Part shown: piece after piece, positions 1-8,550 of the stretch
Position numbering within the stretch: position 1 is the stretch's first letter
How the letters are laid out: the number at the start of each line of letters is the position of its first letter
Source of the DNA: Dictyobacter arantiisoli
GTDB taxonomy: Bacteria; Chloroflexota; Ktedonobacteria; Ktedonobacterales; Ktedonobacteraceae
Direction of reading: 5' to 3'
NCBI RefSeq assembly: GCF_008326305.1
Contig: NZ_BIXY01000054.1
Span: forward strand, 1 to 49,216
DNA length: 49,216 nucleotides
Made by a program: the position numbers and the translations under genes
The notes under the pieces: generated by a model
What the model was told of the DNA's origin: nothing
Database searches by the model: none
The model's input: only the letters and a program-made list of their open reading frames with translations

Positions 1-107
1 GTCTGCTGATCCGCTGGGAGAAGCGCCCGCGTTCCTATCAGACCTTGTTGTGCTTGGCTTGTGCGCTCATTTGCTTTCAACAATGTGATCGCGTTTCCTC
101 CTTGTAG
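1..107 (+). CDS. IS5-family transposase, C-terminal end (partial)
   Basis: The frame beginning at base 3 reads LLIRWEKRPRSYQTLL and then LACALICF before a TAG stop at 105-107. This matches the conserved C-terminal tail of IS5-type DDE transposases, in which a basic RWEK segment is followed by a short hydrophobic helix ending ACALI. Only about 34 residues lie inside the window, so the catalytic residues and start are outside it. The reading frame is open up to the edge. It is the right end of an insertion sequence whose body lies to the left. Family assignment rests on this tail alone. Confidence 0.6.
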   Translation, partial: LLIRWEKRPRSYQTLLCLACALICFQQCDRVSSL

Positions 108-126
108 GTTTTCGGATAAGTTCTCA
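1..126. mobile_element. Right end of an IS5-like insertion sequence
   Basis: Directly after the transposase stop comes GTTTTCGGATAAGTTCTC (108-126), whose reverse complement GAGAACTTATCCGAAAAC resembles the terminal inverted repeat of IS5-group elements. The left end and target duplication are outside the window, so the exact boundary cannot be confirmed. Confidence 0.45.
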
Positions 127-219
127 CGGGTGGAGGGCCACGACCCTCTCGCACTGGCTCTCCTTCCCGCCTGCTCTGGGGCAGCTTTGGGGCGCAATGG
201 CAATTCCCCTCCACCCGTG
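125..219. repeat. 12-bp inverted repeat beside the IS end
   Basis: CACGGGTGGAGG at 125-136 is the exact reverse complement of CCTCCACCCGTG at 208-219, enclosing about 70 bases. It starts at the proposed IS end and could be a separate hairpin element or the scar of an older insertion. There is no T-tract to suggest a terminator. Confidence 0.5.
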
Positions 220-250
220 AAGGGTGGCTCCTACTGATGCATCGGCGTTC

Positions 251-347
251 CCCATGCTCCCTCTTTCCATTCATTTGTTGGAGTAGGTGAAGCGCCTGCC
301 AGCAGGTGAGCAGCAAGATCCCGCTGGTACTGGGAGTCGACACATTC
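251..347. repeat. Repeat family A, decayed copy A1
   Basis: Bases 289-347 carry the GC-rich arm of family A (GCGCCTGCCAGCAGG, then GAGCAGCAAGATCCCG) and its outer end (CTGGGAGTCGACACATTCT). The opposite arm is reduced to CCCATGCTC near 251 and the central hairpin is missing. It ends at the stop codon of the GH74 gene. The rest of 1-347 holds no other gene. Confidence 0.7.
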
Positions 348-3296
348 TTAGAAGTGACCGCTGATGGTGTTTGTTTTGCTGCCGCTGGTGGTCGTGATCG
401 ACCATAGATCACCGCTGGTGGTATGGGTGGTTCCATTGCCGCTAAACTGGGCCGCCGCCAGCAGATTTGAGGATACTGCTATGCTCTGGCCACTATTCAG
501 CGTATAGGTATAGATGACGGTCGTGCTGCTGTCCACATGGGTTGTGGTTGTACTGCCGAACGTCGTATACATGCCGTTATATGTGATCCCAGGGGTCTTT
601 TGGACCGTGATCGTGATGGTCATAGCACTGATCGCTGCGGCGTTGCTAAATTTAACCTGTTCTTCAGTATAATAAGGACTTGAACTGGCTACCACCCCGC
701 TGGCAGTGACTCCATTGCCTCCTCCCACCGGGGTTGCCGTCGCGGTTGGCGTGGGAGTGACCGGCGTCGATGTTGGGGTAGGATTGGGCGTGGGCGTGGT
801 CGCTACTGACGTGGGTGTACTGGTCGGCGTGCCGCCTGGTGTGGGAGTGGGCGTTGTGCCTGCGATATCCCCATAGATGATGCCGAGGCCGTTCGTGCCT
901 AAATAGACACGTCCGAAGACCCGTGGATCACCGGTGACGCAGCAGACCGCGCCATATTGGTGCTGGCTATCATTGATCTGTACCCAGTTGGCACCGCTAT
1001 CGGTGGAGCGGAAAATGCCGTGGACACCACCGACAATAGCGCTGGCATAGAGCGTCATATAGTTCTGTCCTGGCGCGGCCATCCCAAAGCCAATCGAGTC
1101 AGCGGCGCTGACACTCGTGAGTTTGGTAAATGTGTTCCCGTTATCGGTCGAATGCCAGATACCATAAGCATTGCCCGTACTGCCACCGGCGACCCAGACA
1201 TCGCCCTCATGGCCGGGCATCGCTTTCACAACCACCGAGTCATTGGCCTGGGGCAAGCCAGTCGCGCTGGTCGCGTTGAAGGTCGCGCCGCCATCGGTAC
1301 TGAGCCAGAACTTGCCCTGTCCATAGCCATAGAATTTCTTTGGATTGACACGATCCGAGGCCACCACAGCGTTTTGTGGAATACCCGTTGAAGCGATCCA
1401 GGTATTGCCATTGTCGGTCGAGTAGGATAGCGCAGCATTTTTGGGAGCCCAGAGCACACGACTGGCATCCGCCGCTGCCGCCACTGATCCACCACTGCTA
1501 GAGACGCCTGAGATATCTTTATTGCCCGCGAACCAGGTCGCGCCGCCATCATAGCTGAAAGCACTGCTGGTAACTGCCGGGGAAGCACTGGGATTCCCAT
1601 AGCCGACCCGGACCATAAAGTTTGGATTTAGCTCCGCATAATCGATAGCGGAATAGGTCCCTGCATAGGGAATCGAATACATCGTGGCAGGTGATTTCGT
1701 GAAATCATCGTGTCGCCAGCCACTGACATCCCCGACCGTACTATAGAGATGTGCATTGGCGGGCGGACTGATCAGATCCGTCACGGCCTCTTCTTCAATA
1801 CCCATGGCGGTACTCTTAATCGCAACCTGCCCACCAGTATCCCACGCCGTCAGATTAGTAGTTCCATACAGTGTCGCGCCCGTCCCATACATCAAGCGAT
1901 CTGAATTAAAGGGATCGATATTCATGCCCTCAATCATCCAGCCCAGCTTGACGGGCGGCACGGGATCAACCACATTGGTCGCGCCGAAATTCAACCACGG
2001 TGCGTTAGAGATATCGATAGTGTAATGCAAGGTGCGTGTAGGATAGGATGCCCACTCCCAGATCGTCTTCCAGGTTGCGCCGCCGTCCGTGGAGCGATAC
2101 AGTTGTGCATCCGGCCACCACAGATTCACGGGTGCAACCACTAGCGTGCCTGGATGCAGCATATCGACCGCCAGACCGCCATAGCCAAAGTTGTTATTGG
2201 TCGTATCCGAGCCCGGGACAGGACTGATCTTTGTCCAGGTTGAGGTCGCGGGCACAAACTTCCAGACATCCCCATGACCACCATTATAGGGACCATCCCA
2301 ATCGCTATAGGTCACATATAATGTACCATTGGAATCGAGCTTGCCCTGATGGGGGAGATAGCCAGTTGTCGCGTTCGTCGTCGTGCTCCAGGTCGCGCCA
2401 CCCGTGCAGGTGACCGTTGTACCGCTCACGCTACAGGTCGGTTCATTGGGTATGGGAGCCCAGGTTGCGCCACCATCCGTGCTGCGATAGATATTATGCG
2501 CGCCGCTACTGTTATCCCCGACGCCTGCATAAATAGTCTGGGTCGTCTTGCCAGCCGTACCGGTTGAAGGATCAAAGGTCACCCACACCACACCCAGCGG
2601 ATCACCCTGATAGGCATCACCTGCCTTCTCGACGAAGGGACCGCTATCGGGGAAATTCGTCACCTTGTTCCAGGTCACCCCATAATCGGTACTCTTCCAT
2701 AAGCCATTGCCGCTGCGTGCGCCAAAATAGAGGATTGCATCGTTGTTCGGATCAATCGCCAGGCGTTCGCCCATGCCGCGTCCCGGCATATTGCCGCCCA
2801 TCTTAAAAGGCATTGGCGTCTGTTGGAAGGTCTTGCCCTGATCAGTTGAGCGCAGGATCACGCCATTCATACTCGTCCACGAGTTCGTATAGGTTCCCGC
2901 CGCAATATAGAGACGATTGGGATCGACGGGATCGGTCGCCAGACTTTCAACACCCGTCATATTCCATTGGTCGGGACTCACCCAATCGAGTAACTGTGTC
3001 CAGGTACTGGTCGTGGGATTCCAGCGGTAGGCCCCGCCCATATCGGTGCGGGCATAAATCAAATCCTTCTGTTTCTGGTTGAAGATAATATTGGGGATAA
3101 AGCCGCCGCCGCCGCCGGTGACGACATTTTTCCAGGTATACGCCTGTGTAGCGGCCGGCGAAGCCGCTGCAGCGGCGTTCACATTCCTGGATGGACTTGC
3201 CAGCATCGGCACCATAGATAGGATCATGACTGCCAGTGAGAGCATGGGGAGCAGCCATCTACGCCGCCTGAGGGAAAGGGATAACTTTTCTATCAT
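348..3296 (-). CDS. Secreted GH74 xyloglucanase-like glycoside hydrolase
   Basis: A 982-residue secreted enzyme expected to cut xyloglucan or related beta-1,4-glucans. The start at 3296 is chosen because AAGGAGAA lies 9 bases upstream; an upstream in-frame Met (3509) has no such site and would bury the signal peptide. Residues 1-45 form an export signal (basic RRRR, then a hydrophobic stretch). From residue about 50 come the GH74 hallmarks: GGGGGFIPNIIFN and YARTDMGGAYRW, where Asp85 matches the family general base, followed by many Asp-box repeats (STDGGATW) of the twin seven-bladed propellers. A Thr/Pro linker (about 825-865) leads to a C-terminal beta-rich domain of about 110 residues that I do not recognise, presumably carbohydrate-binding. 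The GH74 call is firm; the substrate is inferred from the family. Confidence 0.9.
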   Translation of the reverse strand: MIEKLSLSLRRRRWLLPMLSLAVMILSMVPMLASPSRNVNAAAAASPAATQAYTWKNVVTGGGGGFIPNIIFNQKQKDLIYARTDMGGAYRWNPTTSTWTQLLDWVSPDQWNMTGVESLATDPVDPNRLYIAAGTYTNSWTSMNGVILRSTDQGKTFQQTPMPFKMGGNMPGRGMGERLAIDPNNDAILYFGARSGNGLWKSTDYGVTWNKVTNFPDSGPFVEKAGDAYQGDPLGVVWVTFDPSTGTAGKTTQTIYAGVGDNSSGAHNIYRSTDGGATWAPIPNEPTCSVSGTTVTCTGGATWSTTTNATTGYLPHQGKLDSNGTLYVTYSDWDGPYNGGHGDVWKFVPATSTWTKISPVPGSDTTNNNFGYGGLAVDMLHPGTLVVAPVNLWWPDAQLYRSTDGGATWKTIWEWASYPTRTLHYTIDISNAPWLNFGATNVVDPVPPVKLGWMIEGMNIDPFNSDRLMYGTGATLYGTTNLTAWDTGGQVAIKSTAMGIEEEAVTDLISPPANAHLYSTVGDVSGWRHDDFTKSPATMYSIPYAGTYSAIDYAELNPNFMVRVGYGNPSASPAVTSSAFSYDGGATWFAGNKDISGVSSSGGSVAAAADASRVLWAPKNAALSYSTDNGNTWIASTGIPQNAVVASDRVNPKKFYGYGQGKFWLSTDGGATFNATSATGLPQANDSVVVKAMPGHEGDVWVAGGSTGNAYGIWHSTDNGNTFTKLTSVSAADSIGFGMAAPGQNYMTLYASAIVGGVHGIFRSTDSGANWVQINDSQHQYGAVCCVTGDPRVFGRVYLGTNGLGIIYGDIAGTTPTPTPGGTPTSTPTSVATTPTPNPTPTSTPVTPTPTATATPVGGGNGVTASGVVASSSPYYTEEQVKFSNAAAISAMTITITVQKTPGITYNGMYTTFGSTTTTHVDSSTTVIYTYTLNSGQSIAVSSNLLAAAQFSGNGTTHTTSGDLWSITTTSGSKTNTISGHF

Positions 3297-3579
3297 AGTA
3301 AAGTTCTCCTTGGTTGCTATCAAACAGAGTTGGGGAGCATTACAGGGACAGGTCATGCTGTCAACATAACTTTTCGACGTTGATGAAGAGGAGCAAAACA
3401 GCGAAATAGCCAGCCAGGCATCCACAGAGATAAGACCAGATAGCGAGCAAAAGCATCGTGTGCTGTTTTGTGGGAGGAGATTGTTCTGCATGTCGGTTCC
3501 ATCCGCCATTGCAGGGATGTAAAGGGAGCAGCCCTCCTTGCCGCTCCTCTGTTGTATAACAGCACTTACTTATAGTATC

Positions 3580-3609
3580 TATATAGCTGGAATAGCTTCC
3601 AAAAGTCAA
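3580..3609 (-). promoter_or_regulatory. Putative promoter of the GH74 gene
   Basis: On the minus strand TTGACT (3604-3609) is followed after 18 bases by TATATA (3580-3585). Transcription would begin near 3573 and give a leader of about 275 bases before the ATG at 3296. The 390-base gap 3297-3685 otherwise shows no convincing gene. Confidence 0.45.
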
Positions 3610-3685
3610 AGTAAACTGACCTGCTGACTAAAAACTGGTTAAATGAGACTATTGTGCAGTTGGGGCGTGGCTAATGAAGAGTCGG

Positions 3686-5584
3686 TTACATGAGATAGTT
3701 GACTAAAAGATCGGCAAAATTTTCCTTTGTGTCGGGCGAGAGTATTGTTGCCAGATCATTATCAAGTTTTGACTTGAGATTGAGAAAAAGGCCCGGAAAA
3801 ACGTCGTTGGCCTGAGCCATGAGTGTAGAATCAGCATCTTCCAGTTTTTCCAGTTTTTCCAGCAAAGATTGAGTATCCTGCTTACTTTTGAGCTCAGATA
3901 TCTGTTCATGGAGCCGACGTTGTAATGATATAATCTCGGCATGACGAGTATATTGTGAGAGGTTATTTCTATGATCCAGCCCGGCCTCCTGGTCAGGAAC
4001 TGAGGTCAATTTAGATCTATCTTGCTGGATATCGCCCAGGGTGGGAAAATCATAGTAGTTGCGATGCGCAGTCACAGCATAGATATGTTCCGAAGGATAC
4101 AGTTGTTGCCGTGCAGGGTCTTGACGTTGTTCCATCTCTAATTTGGTGCGATAACTGTTCCATGATAGTTGTTGCACCGTTTGATCTGCACTGATTTTTG
4201 CTGCCTCTTGTTTGATGGGTAGCGGACGGTCACTGAAGTCTGGATCAAAAACGAGTCGTAACGTACCGGATTGCGTTTGATGCCTGCTTAACTCCACTGG
4301 AATGGTTACTGCTGTATGATATAACCAGGTTGTTACCTTACGATATTCTTGTCCCTGTTCCATTTTCTGCTGATTGTTGAGTCTGGCTTGTCTATGACCT
4401 TTCGCATCAAAGTCGTAAGAGAAGAAATAGACTTTTTCTGCTGTGTATCCCAACTCTTTGAAAACCTGACTCATCGTATGAGCGCGAATATAGCATCCAT
4501 CGGGATGATCATAGGGTATGGGTACGCGCTCTCCATGGAAAGGTTTAAAGGTTAATTGGGCCATAGCCTTCGCAAGCTGCATAGCTTCGTACTGAGTCAG
4601 AGACTTTTTCTCCAGTTTCTGATCGCCTAGCAGGTATTGTGCATAGTCAAGTGCGTTACCGGAAAACGTCTCCTGGACACGTTTATAGAGTGGAGCCTCT
4701 GTGGGATATTTTTTCTGGTAGGTATCGCTCAGCGCCAGCAGCAGATCTGTGTTGCGATGGAGATGTGTCGTTTCCTGATAAAAAGCCTCAGGATTTTTGT
4801 CTTGCAGGGCTTGATGGATTAGCTCAATACTTTTATAGAGACGCGATGTATTTTGTTGTATGCTGATTTGCTGTTGTAAAAAGGGAAGCTTTTGATCCCG
4901 GCGTAAGCTTTGAGGCTGAAGCAGTTGCAGTGCATAGTTCAGGCGTGATCGATCTTCGGGTCCTTGAAAGCGTCTTTGTAAATCCTCTTTCAGAGCGATA
5001 CCACTTTTTTGTTGGTAATACTCTTCAAATTTAGCAATAGCCGCAGGCTCGGCCTGCAATGATTGTAGGACGCGATAAAACTGTTCAGGAGCGGCTGTTT
5101 TATTTTGCATCAGAGAGGTAAAGTCTTGTGCGAGAACAGGAAAATCAAGCACATCCGCGACCGGGAAATCGCGCGCTGCCGCATCATAGTGCAGATCTCT
5201 GTTTGCAAGATGCGTGACCTCTACCGTTTCCATATTCCAGGAACCAATTTCTTGCATGATCTTCTGCTCATTAAGAGCCTCTCTCTCCAGACAGTGCTCT
5301 TTCAAGGTGCGTAATCTTTCCGTTACATCAAAGCGTTGCACCTGCGAAACTTCTTTTGTCTCTCCGCTGGCGAATATTCCCTTTATCTCGTTATTGTTGA
5401 GTTTTGTGATAGAATATGTGTTTCCTCCATCCTTGCGTTCTTTGTTTTTGTTCTGTTCAAGCAAGGAGGTCATCAAGTTGTATATATTTGATTGCTCGGT
5501 TGTAGAAACGTCACCAGTAAGAATAGATTTCTCACCTTCAGAAAAGTTATTCCTGACCATATATATCATCGCTCTCATTTGCAT
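3686..5584 (-). CDS. Annexin-like repeat plus protein-glutaminase-domain protein
   Basis: A 632-residue protein without signal peptide or membrane segment. Residues about 355-455 resemble the protein-glutamine glutaminase (deamidase) domain. DGCYIRAHTM puts a cysteine at 364 in the family's DGCYxRAHxM context, WLYHTAV supplies His423, and LVFDPDF supplies Asp447 or Asp449, giving the Cys-His-Asp order of that enzyme. Upstream, two helical segments (about 165-225 and 250-325) carry spacing like annexin repeats: a Tyr/Lys-rich helix, KEDLQRRFQG, then YALQLL; and TYQKKY, ETFSGNALDYAQYLL. A Glu/Lys-rich coiled-coil-like tail follows. It could deamidate glutamines in target proteins, perhaps as an effector or toxin; that is inference. 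The start is uncertain because four in-frame ATGs lie within 27 bases and none has a clear Shine-Dalgarno site. Confidence 0.6.
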   Translation of the reverse strand: MQMRAMIYMVRNNFSEGEKSILTGDVSTTEQSNIYNLMTSLLEQNKNKERKDGGNTYSITKLNNNEIKGIFASGETKEVSQVQRFDVTERLRTLKEHCLEREALNEQKIMQEIGSWNMETVEVTHLANRDLHYDAAARDFPVADVLDFPVLAQDFTSLMQNKTAAPEQFYRVLQSLQAEPAAIAKFEEYYQQKSGIALKEDLQRRFQGPEDRSRLNYALQLLQPQSLRRDQKLPFLQQQISIQQNTSRLYKSIELIHQALQDKNPEAFYQETTHLHRNTDLLLALSDTYQKKYPTEAPLYKRVQETFSGNALDYAQYLLGDQKLEKKSLTQYEAMQLAKAMAQLTFKPFHGERVPIPYDHPDGCYIRAHTMSQVFKELGYTAEKVYFFSYDFDAKGHRQARLNNQQKMEQGQEYRKVTTWLYHTAVTIPVELSRHQTQSGTLRLVFDPDFSDRPLPIKQEAAKISADQTVQQLSWNSYRTKLEMEQRQDPARQQLYPSEHIYAVTAHRNYYDFPTLGDIQQDRSKLTSVPDQEAGLDHRNNLSQYTRHAEIISLQRRLHEQISELKSKQDTQSLLEKLEKLEDADSTLMAQANDVFPGLFLNLKSKLDNDLATILSPDTKENFADLLVNYLM

Positions 5585-5850
5585 AGTTTTATAACAATCA
5601 TACTGTAATTTAAAGAGAACGTAAAGGGAAATAGTATCAAGTATTTGTAAGGAATATCTTCTAATTGTATATGTACTTATTAAAATCTTAAAGCATATAT
5701 TTGCTGAAAAGCTGTTTCATACTGGATTATAAATTCTGTATACTAGTAATGTATGCGAGATAAGATAGAGAGGGAACACTTATGCTATTTATGGTAGTGG
5801 TATGCTCTCTAGATAGCTTGTTCACAATGCTGTGACAAGGGAAGGTCAGG

Positions 5851-6600
5851 ATGAGTACAATGAATGAACGCCAGTTTGTTATTCTCAGGCAAGGGGCTGC
5901 GGTCTGGAATGCCTGGAGAAAAAAACATCCCCATGCATACATCGATTTTTCAGATGCCCAATTGATCGAGGTTGATTTGCAGGCGTGCCATTTGCAGCGT
6001 GCAAATTTCCAGAGAGCCCTGTTGCAAGCCTGTAATCTGCGCTCTGTGCGACTGGATCGCGCCGATTTGAGCGATATGAGTGCGATCGATTGTCTCTTTC
6101 AGCAGGCATCTTTTGTGGGTGCGAACCTTTGCAATGCGGATCTCAGTCATGCTGATCTTCAACATACCCAATGGAAAAAATCCTGGTTATGGGGTGCGAA
6201 TCTTCATCGTGCTAATCTCCATGGTGCATGCTTTCGTGGCGCCATGCTCGATTATGTAGATTTGCGGCATGCCAATCTGAGAGGTGTCTCGTTTCGCCAT
6301 GCATCCTTACGGGCGGCACGCTGCAACCAGACCAACATGCGCGAAGTGAACTTATCGGCTGCCCACTTAGAATATGCTCATCTGGAAGAAGCCTGTCTCC
6401 TCAAAAGCAATCTTAAAGGAGCACACCTCTCTCATGCGAGCCTGATCGACGTAGACCTGCGTGAAAGTCAGCTCTACCATGCCGATTTTCGTGCTACCGA
6501 CCTGCGGGCCGCTGATCTGCGTGGTACTAACTGGAAATATACGCGTCATCAAGGCGCCTTGCTCACTGGAGCCATGCTTGAATCTTTTGCCTTCCGATGA
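5851..6600 (+). CDS. Pentapeptide-repeat protein
   Basis: A 249-residue soluble protein. From about residue 35 to the end it is built of pentapeptide repeats of the A(D/N)Lxx type, for example ADLSD, ANLCN, ADLSH, ANLHR, ANLHG, ADLRA, ADLRG. Such repeats fold into a right-handed quadrilateral beta-helix. The first 35 residues (MSTMNERQFVILRQGAAVWN and on) form a short N-cap with a Trp-rich helix often seen in cyanobacterial and chloroflexal members. AGGGAAGG sits about 8 bases before the ATG. Family members include DNA-mimic topoisomerase protectors (Qnr/MfpA), but most have no known role and nothing here points to that one. It stands alone as a monocistronic gene. Confidence 0.9.
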   Translation: MSTMNERQFVILRQGAAVWNAWRKKHPHAYIDFSDAQLIEVDLQACHLQRANFQRALLQACNLRSVRLDRADLSDMSAIDCLFQQASFVGANLCNADLSHADLQHTQWKKSWLWGANLHRANLHGACFRGAMLDYVDLRHANLRGVSFRHASLRAARCNQTNMREVNLSAAHLEYAHLEEACLLKSNLKGAHLSHASLIDVDLRESQLYHADFRATDLRAADLRGTNWKYTRHQGALLTGAMLESFAFR

Positions 6601-6741
6601 AGCAGTTCTATGTCTCACACTTTGGGGATTAGCCATCTCCTGCCGATACTATATGGTGGATACACGTTAAGATACACTGAAATACAAAGACATGATTTTA
6701 TAGTATCCAACGTGTAACATGTGTATAGATATCATTATGTG

Positions 6742-6774
6742 CTACAAAATTATATCTATAGTGTGATTTTGTAG
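6742..6774. promoter_or_regulatory. 9-bp inverted repeat upstream of a small broken ORF
   Basis: CTACAAAAT (6742-6750) pairs exactly with ATTTTGTAG (6766-6774). It lies 22 bases before a strong ribosome-binding site (AAGGAGA). It may be an operator or a leader hairpin. Confidence 0.35.
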
Positions 6775-6796
6775 TGATATGAGAAGGAGATTTTTC

Positions 6797-6942
6797 ATGG
6801 TCCTGGCGAGCTCAAGGTAGCCCCTGAACCACCAGCAGGCTCACCGCTTAAACTGGCAGCAGAGCGTCCAGAAGAATTTTCTCCTGGTCTGCCACCTGAG
6901 CTCAAAGAACTCGTCGAGAAAGCAGCCCAATTAGCCTCATAA
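6797..6942 (+). pseudogene. Small proline-rich ORF broken by a frameshift at its start
   Basis: AAGGAGA followed by ATG at 6797 is a textbook translation start, but that frame stops at 6818 after seven codons. One frame over, from 6802 to the TAA at 6940-6942, runs an uninterrupted 46-codon stretch: PGELKVAPEPPAGSPLKL, then AAERPEEFSPGLPPELKELV, then EKAAQLAS. Its base composition is gene-like. A single indel within the first codons would join start and body, so this is probably a freshly broken small gene, or one that uses frameshifting or a non-ATG start. Product unknown. A strong terminator follows at 7036. Confidence 0.4.
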
Positions 6943-6952
6943 AAAGCGTGTT

Positions 6953-7017
6953 AGACTCCCATGGTTTTCGTGATCTTCGTGTATGAGATCGCGCACCTCT
7001 AGTGCTCAGGAACTTTT
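6953..7017. repeat. Repeat family A, half copy A2
   Basis: GACTCCCATGG at the left, then degenerate versions of the conserved GAGTTTTCGCACC and GTGCTCA blocks, match the left half of family A. The central hairpin and GC-rich arm are absent. Confidence 0.55.
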
Positions 7018-7035
7018 ATCACGTTTTCTGCATTA

Positions 7036-7086
7036 AATAACAGGAACAGGCAGGCGTGTCAGCGTCTGCCTGTTCCTGTTATTTTT
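7036..7086 (+). terminator. Strong intrinsic terminator
   Basis: A perfect 18-bp stem (AATAACAGGAACAGGCAG, 7036-7053, with its complement at 7066-7083) closes a 12-base loop and runs into TTTTT. It ends transcription from the small ORF region. The remaining 7087-7324 shows no gene. Confidence 0.85.
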
Positions 7087-7324
7087 ATGCTTTGGTTGCA
7101 GGCGGTGGATCAGGGCATTGCGTTTAGACATTGTTGCTAGCCCATGGATCGTGTAGGCTCATAGGAATTGACCTGTTTTCTTTTTTGACGTATGATTTTT
7201 ATCATCATCTATGATGCTATTGAAAATATGATGCAGCCGGAAATTATGTGACAATAAGGAATAACCGTGAAAAGAATATCCAGCTTTCACTGGCTTACTG
7301 TTCAGCTAAAGGATCTTCTACACT

Positions 7325-8395
7325 ATGCTTATACAGAATTCAGAAAATAGAAGTCGTGTCTTAACTATCGAGCATCCTACCGATAGCTTGCCCGCGCTGA
7401 TGGTGTTTTCTGGCAATGCAGGACAGTTATTGCGCGGTGATATTCCTACGGTTAATGTTCTGAAGGCCATGCGGCGGCGTGCACAGCGCAATGGCGTAGC
7501 TTTTACGATGCATTTTCAGGAAGCTGGTGCCGTGAATTCAAAGAGCGTGGGGATGACTCGCCTGCTTGAGGATGTCTTTGGAGATGAAGTGGTCATTTTT
7601 CGCCATGGTACCCAGGAAACAAACGGCAAGATACGTGATGGCCATGATCAATATCTGGTCTCCTCGAAAGACCTGGTGGTGCGGTCGCGCAGTACCGTCC
7701 ATTTGCCGGTAGTCGAGCGCAAGGTTTTACGAAGGAACCAGCGGGCCGCCGTAAATACCAGTTATGATTTTAGATTGCCAGATGGCGAACCGGGCTATCT
7801 GGTCACCACCGGCTTTCACTATGATCTTGGCCTGACACCCAATAGCACCCAGGTGAGTCGCTTACAGGCTGTCAAGACCAGAGAAGGCGTCGAGCGTTTG
7901 ATACAGAAAGATCTCTCGTCGCTCTGCCATGGCTCGGAGCAAGCAGGAAAAAAGCCGTTACACGGCTTAAAAGGATTGATCACTTTTAGCGGAGATGGTA
8001 ATACCCGTGGTTTGATCGGATCTCGCTGGCATATTGATCGTGTCGATGCCTTGAAAAAAGGGCTGGGTGCCAATGTCAGGGAAGCCACCGCTGAAATCAA
8101 TGTGACAGCCAATCTCACGCATAGCATTCAACAGGAATTCCTCGAAAAAGAGACCCGGATGATGAAGTTAGCCGGTCATGTCGTCAACTCGGCTATTGAT
8201 GCAATTGATGTCACCACTGGAAGCAAATGGGGTGAGCGAAAATTAGATCATCAATTTTACCGCGACTTTGAACTGGATGCACGTGGCTTACTGGTTCCCT
8301 TACAGCGCTTTGATGTGATTGAAAATAACGTCTTCTATAACTTCGAAAACGCCGATCATTACTTTATCAGTACCCTGTTTGGCTATTGCAGCTAG
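7325..8395 (+). CDS. Unknown protein with endonuclease/exonuclease/phosphatase-like motifs
   Basis: A 356-residue cytosolic protein that I do not recognise by overall sequence. The order of several short motifs follows the DNase I-like EEP superfamily: an N-terminal SGNA after a beta-strand (about residue 30), FQEAGA (metal-binding Gln-Glu, about 65), a beta-strand then FHYD with a downstream RLQAVKTREGVERL (as in the family's THL...R..Q pattern, about 165-190), ITFSGDGNTRG (GDxN-like, about 220) and NADHYF near the C-terminus (Asp-His pair). If correct it would be a metal-dependent nuclease or phosphodiesterase. The match is by motif order only and the usual GDFN and SDH signatures are imperfect. 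The Shine-Dalgarno site before the ATG is weak. It is monocistronic. Confidence 0.45.
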   Translation: MLIQNSENRSRVLTIEHPTDSLPALMVFSGNAGQLLRGDIPTVNVLKAMRRRAQRNGVAFTMHFQEAGAVNSKSVGMTRLLEDVFGDEVVIFRHGTQETNGKIRDGHDQYLVSSKDLVVRSRSTVHLPVVERKVLRRNQRAAVNTSYDFRLPDGEPGYLVTTGFHYDLGLTPNSTQVSRLQAVKTREGVERLIQKDLSSLCHGSEQAGKKPLHGLKGLITFSGDGNTRGLIGSRWHIDRVDALKKGLGANVREATAEINVTANLTHSIQQEFLEKETRMMKLAGHVVNSAIDAIDVTTGSKWGERKLDHQFYRDFELDARGLLVPLQRFDVIENNVFYNFENADHYFISTLFGYCS

Positions 8396-8434
8396 CAATC
8401 TTGAAGCTTGATCTCCCTGTAAGAGAAGGCCGGA

Positions 8435-8550
8435 ATCCCGCTGGGAGTGAGATCTTGCTGCTCACCTGCTGGCAGGCGCCTGCGCGCCTGCGCCCTTTTT
8501 AGTGTATGTTGCAGGTGCGAAACCTCATGCATAGAGATGGTGGAGAGCAT
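8435..8550. repeat. Repeat family A, deleted copy A3
   Basis: Contains the outer end (CCCGCTGGGAGTGAG), the GC-rich arm and the first part of the central stem (TTTTTAGTGTATGTTGC), then jumps to the distal arm (AGGTGCGAAACCTCATGC). The second half of the hairpin is deleted. It abuts copy A4 directly. Confidence 0.75.

Noticed and set aside
3353..3609. Two overlapping minus-strand ORFs of 70-82 codons upstream of the GH74 gene
   Set aside because: They lie in the proposed promoter and leader, start from poor sites and show no conserved-looking protein features.
3686..5584. Assignment of the annexin/glutaminase protein as an effector of a contractile injection or type VI system
   Set aside because: No sheath, baseplate, spike or other delivery genes are present in the window, so delivery is unknown.
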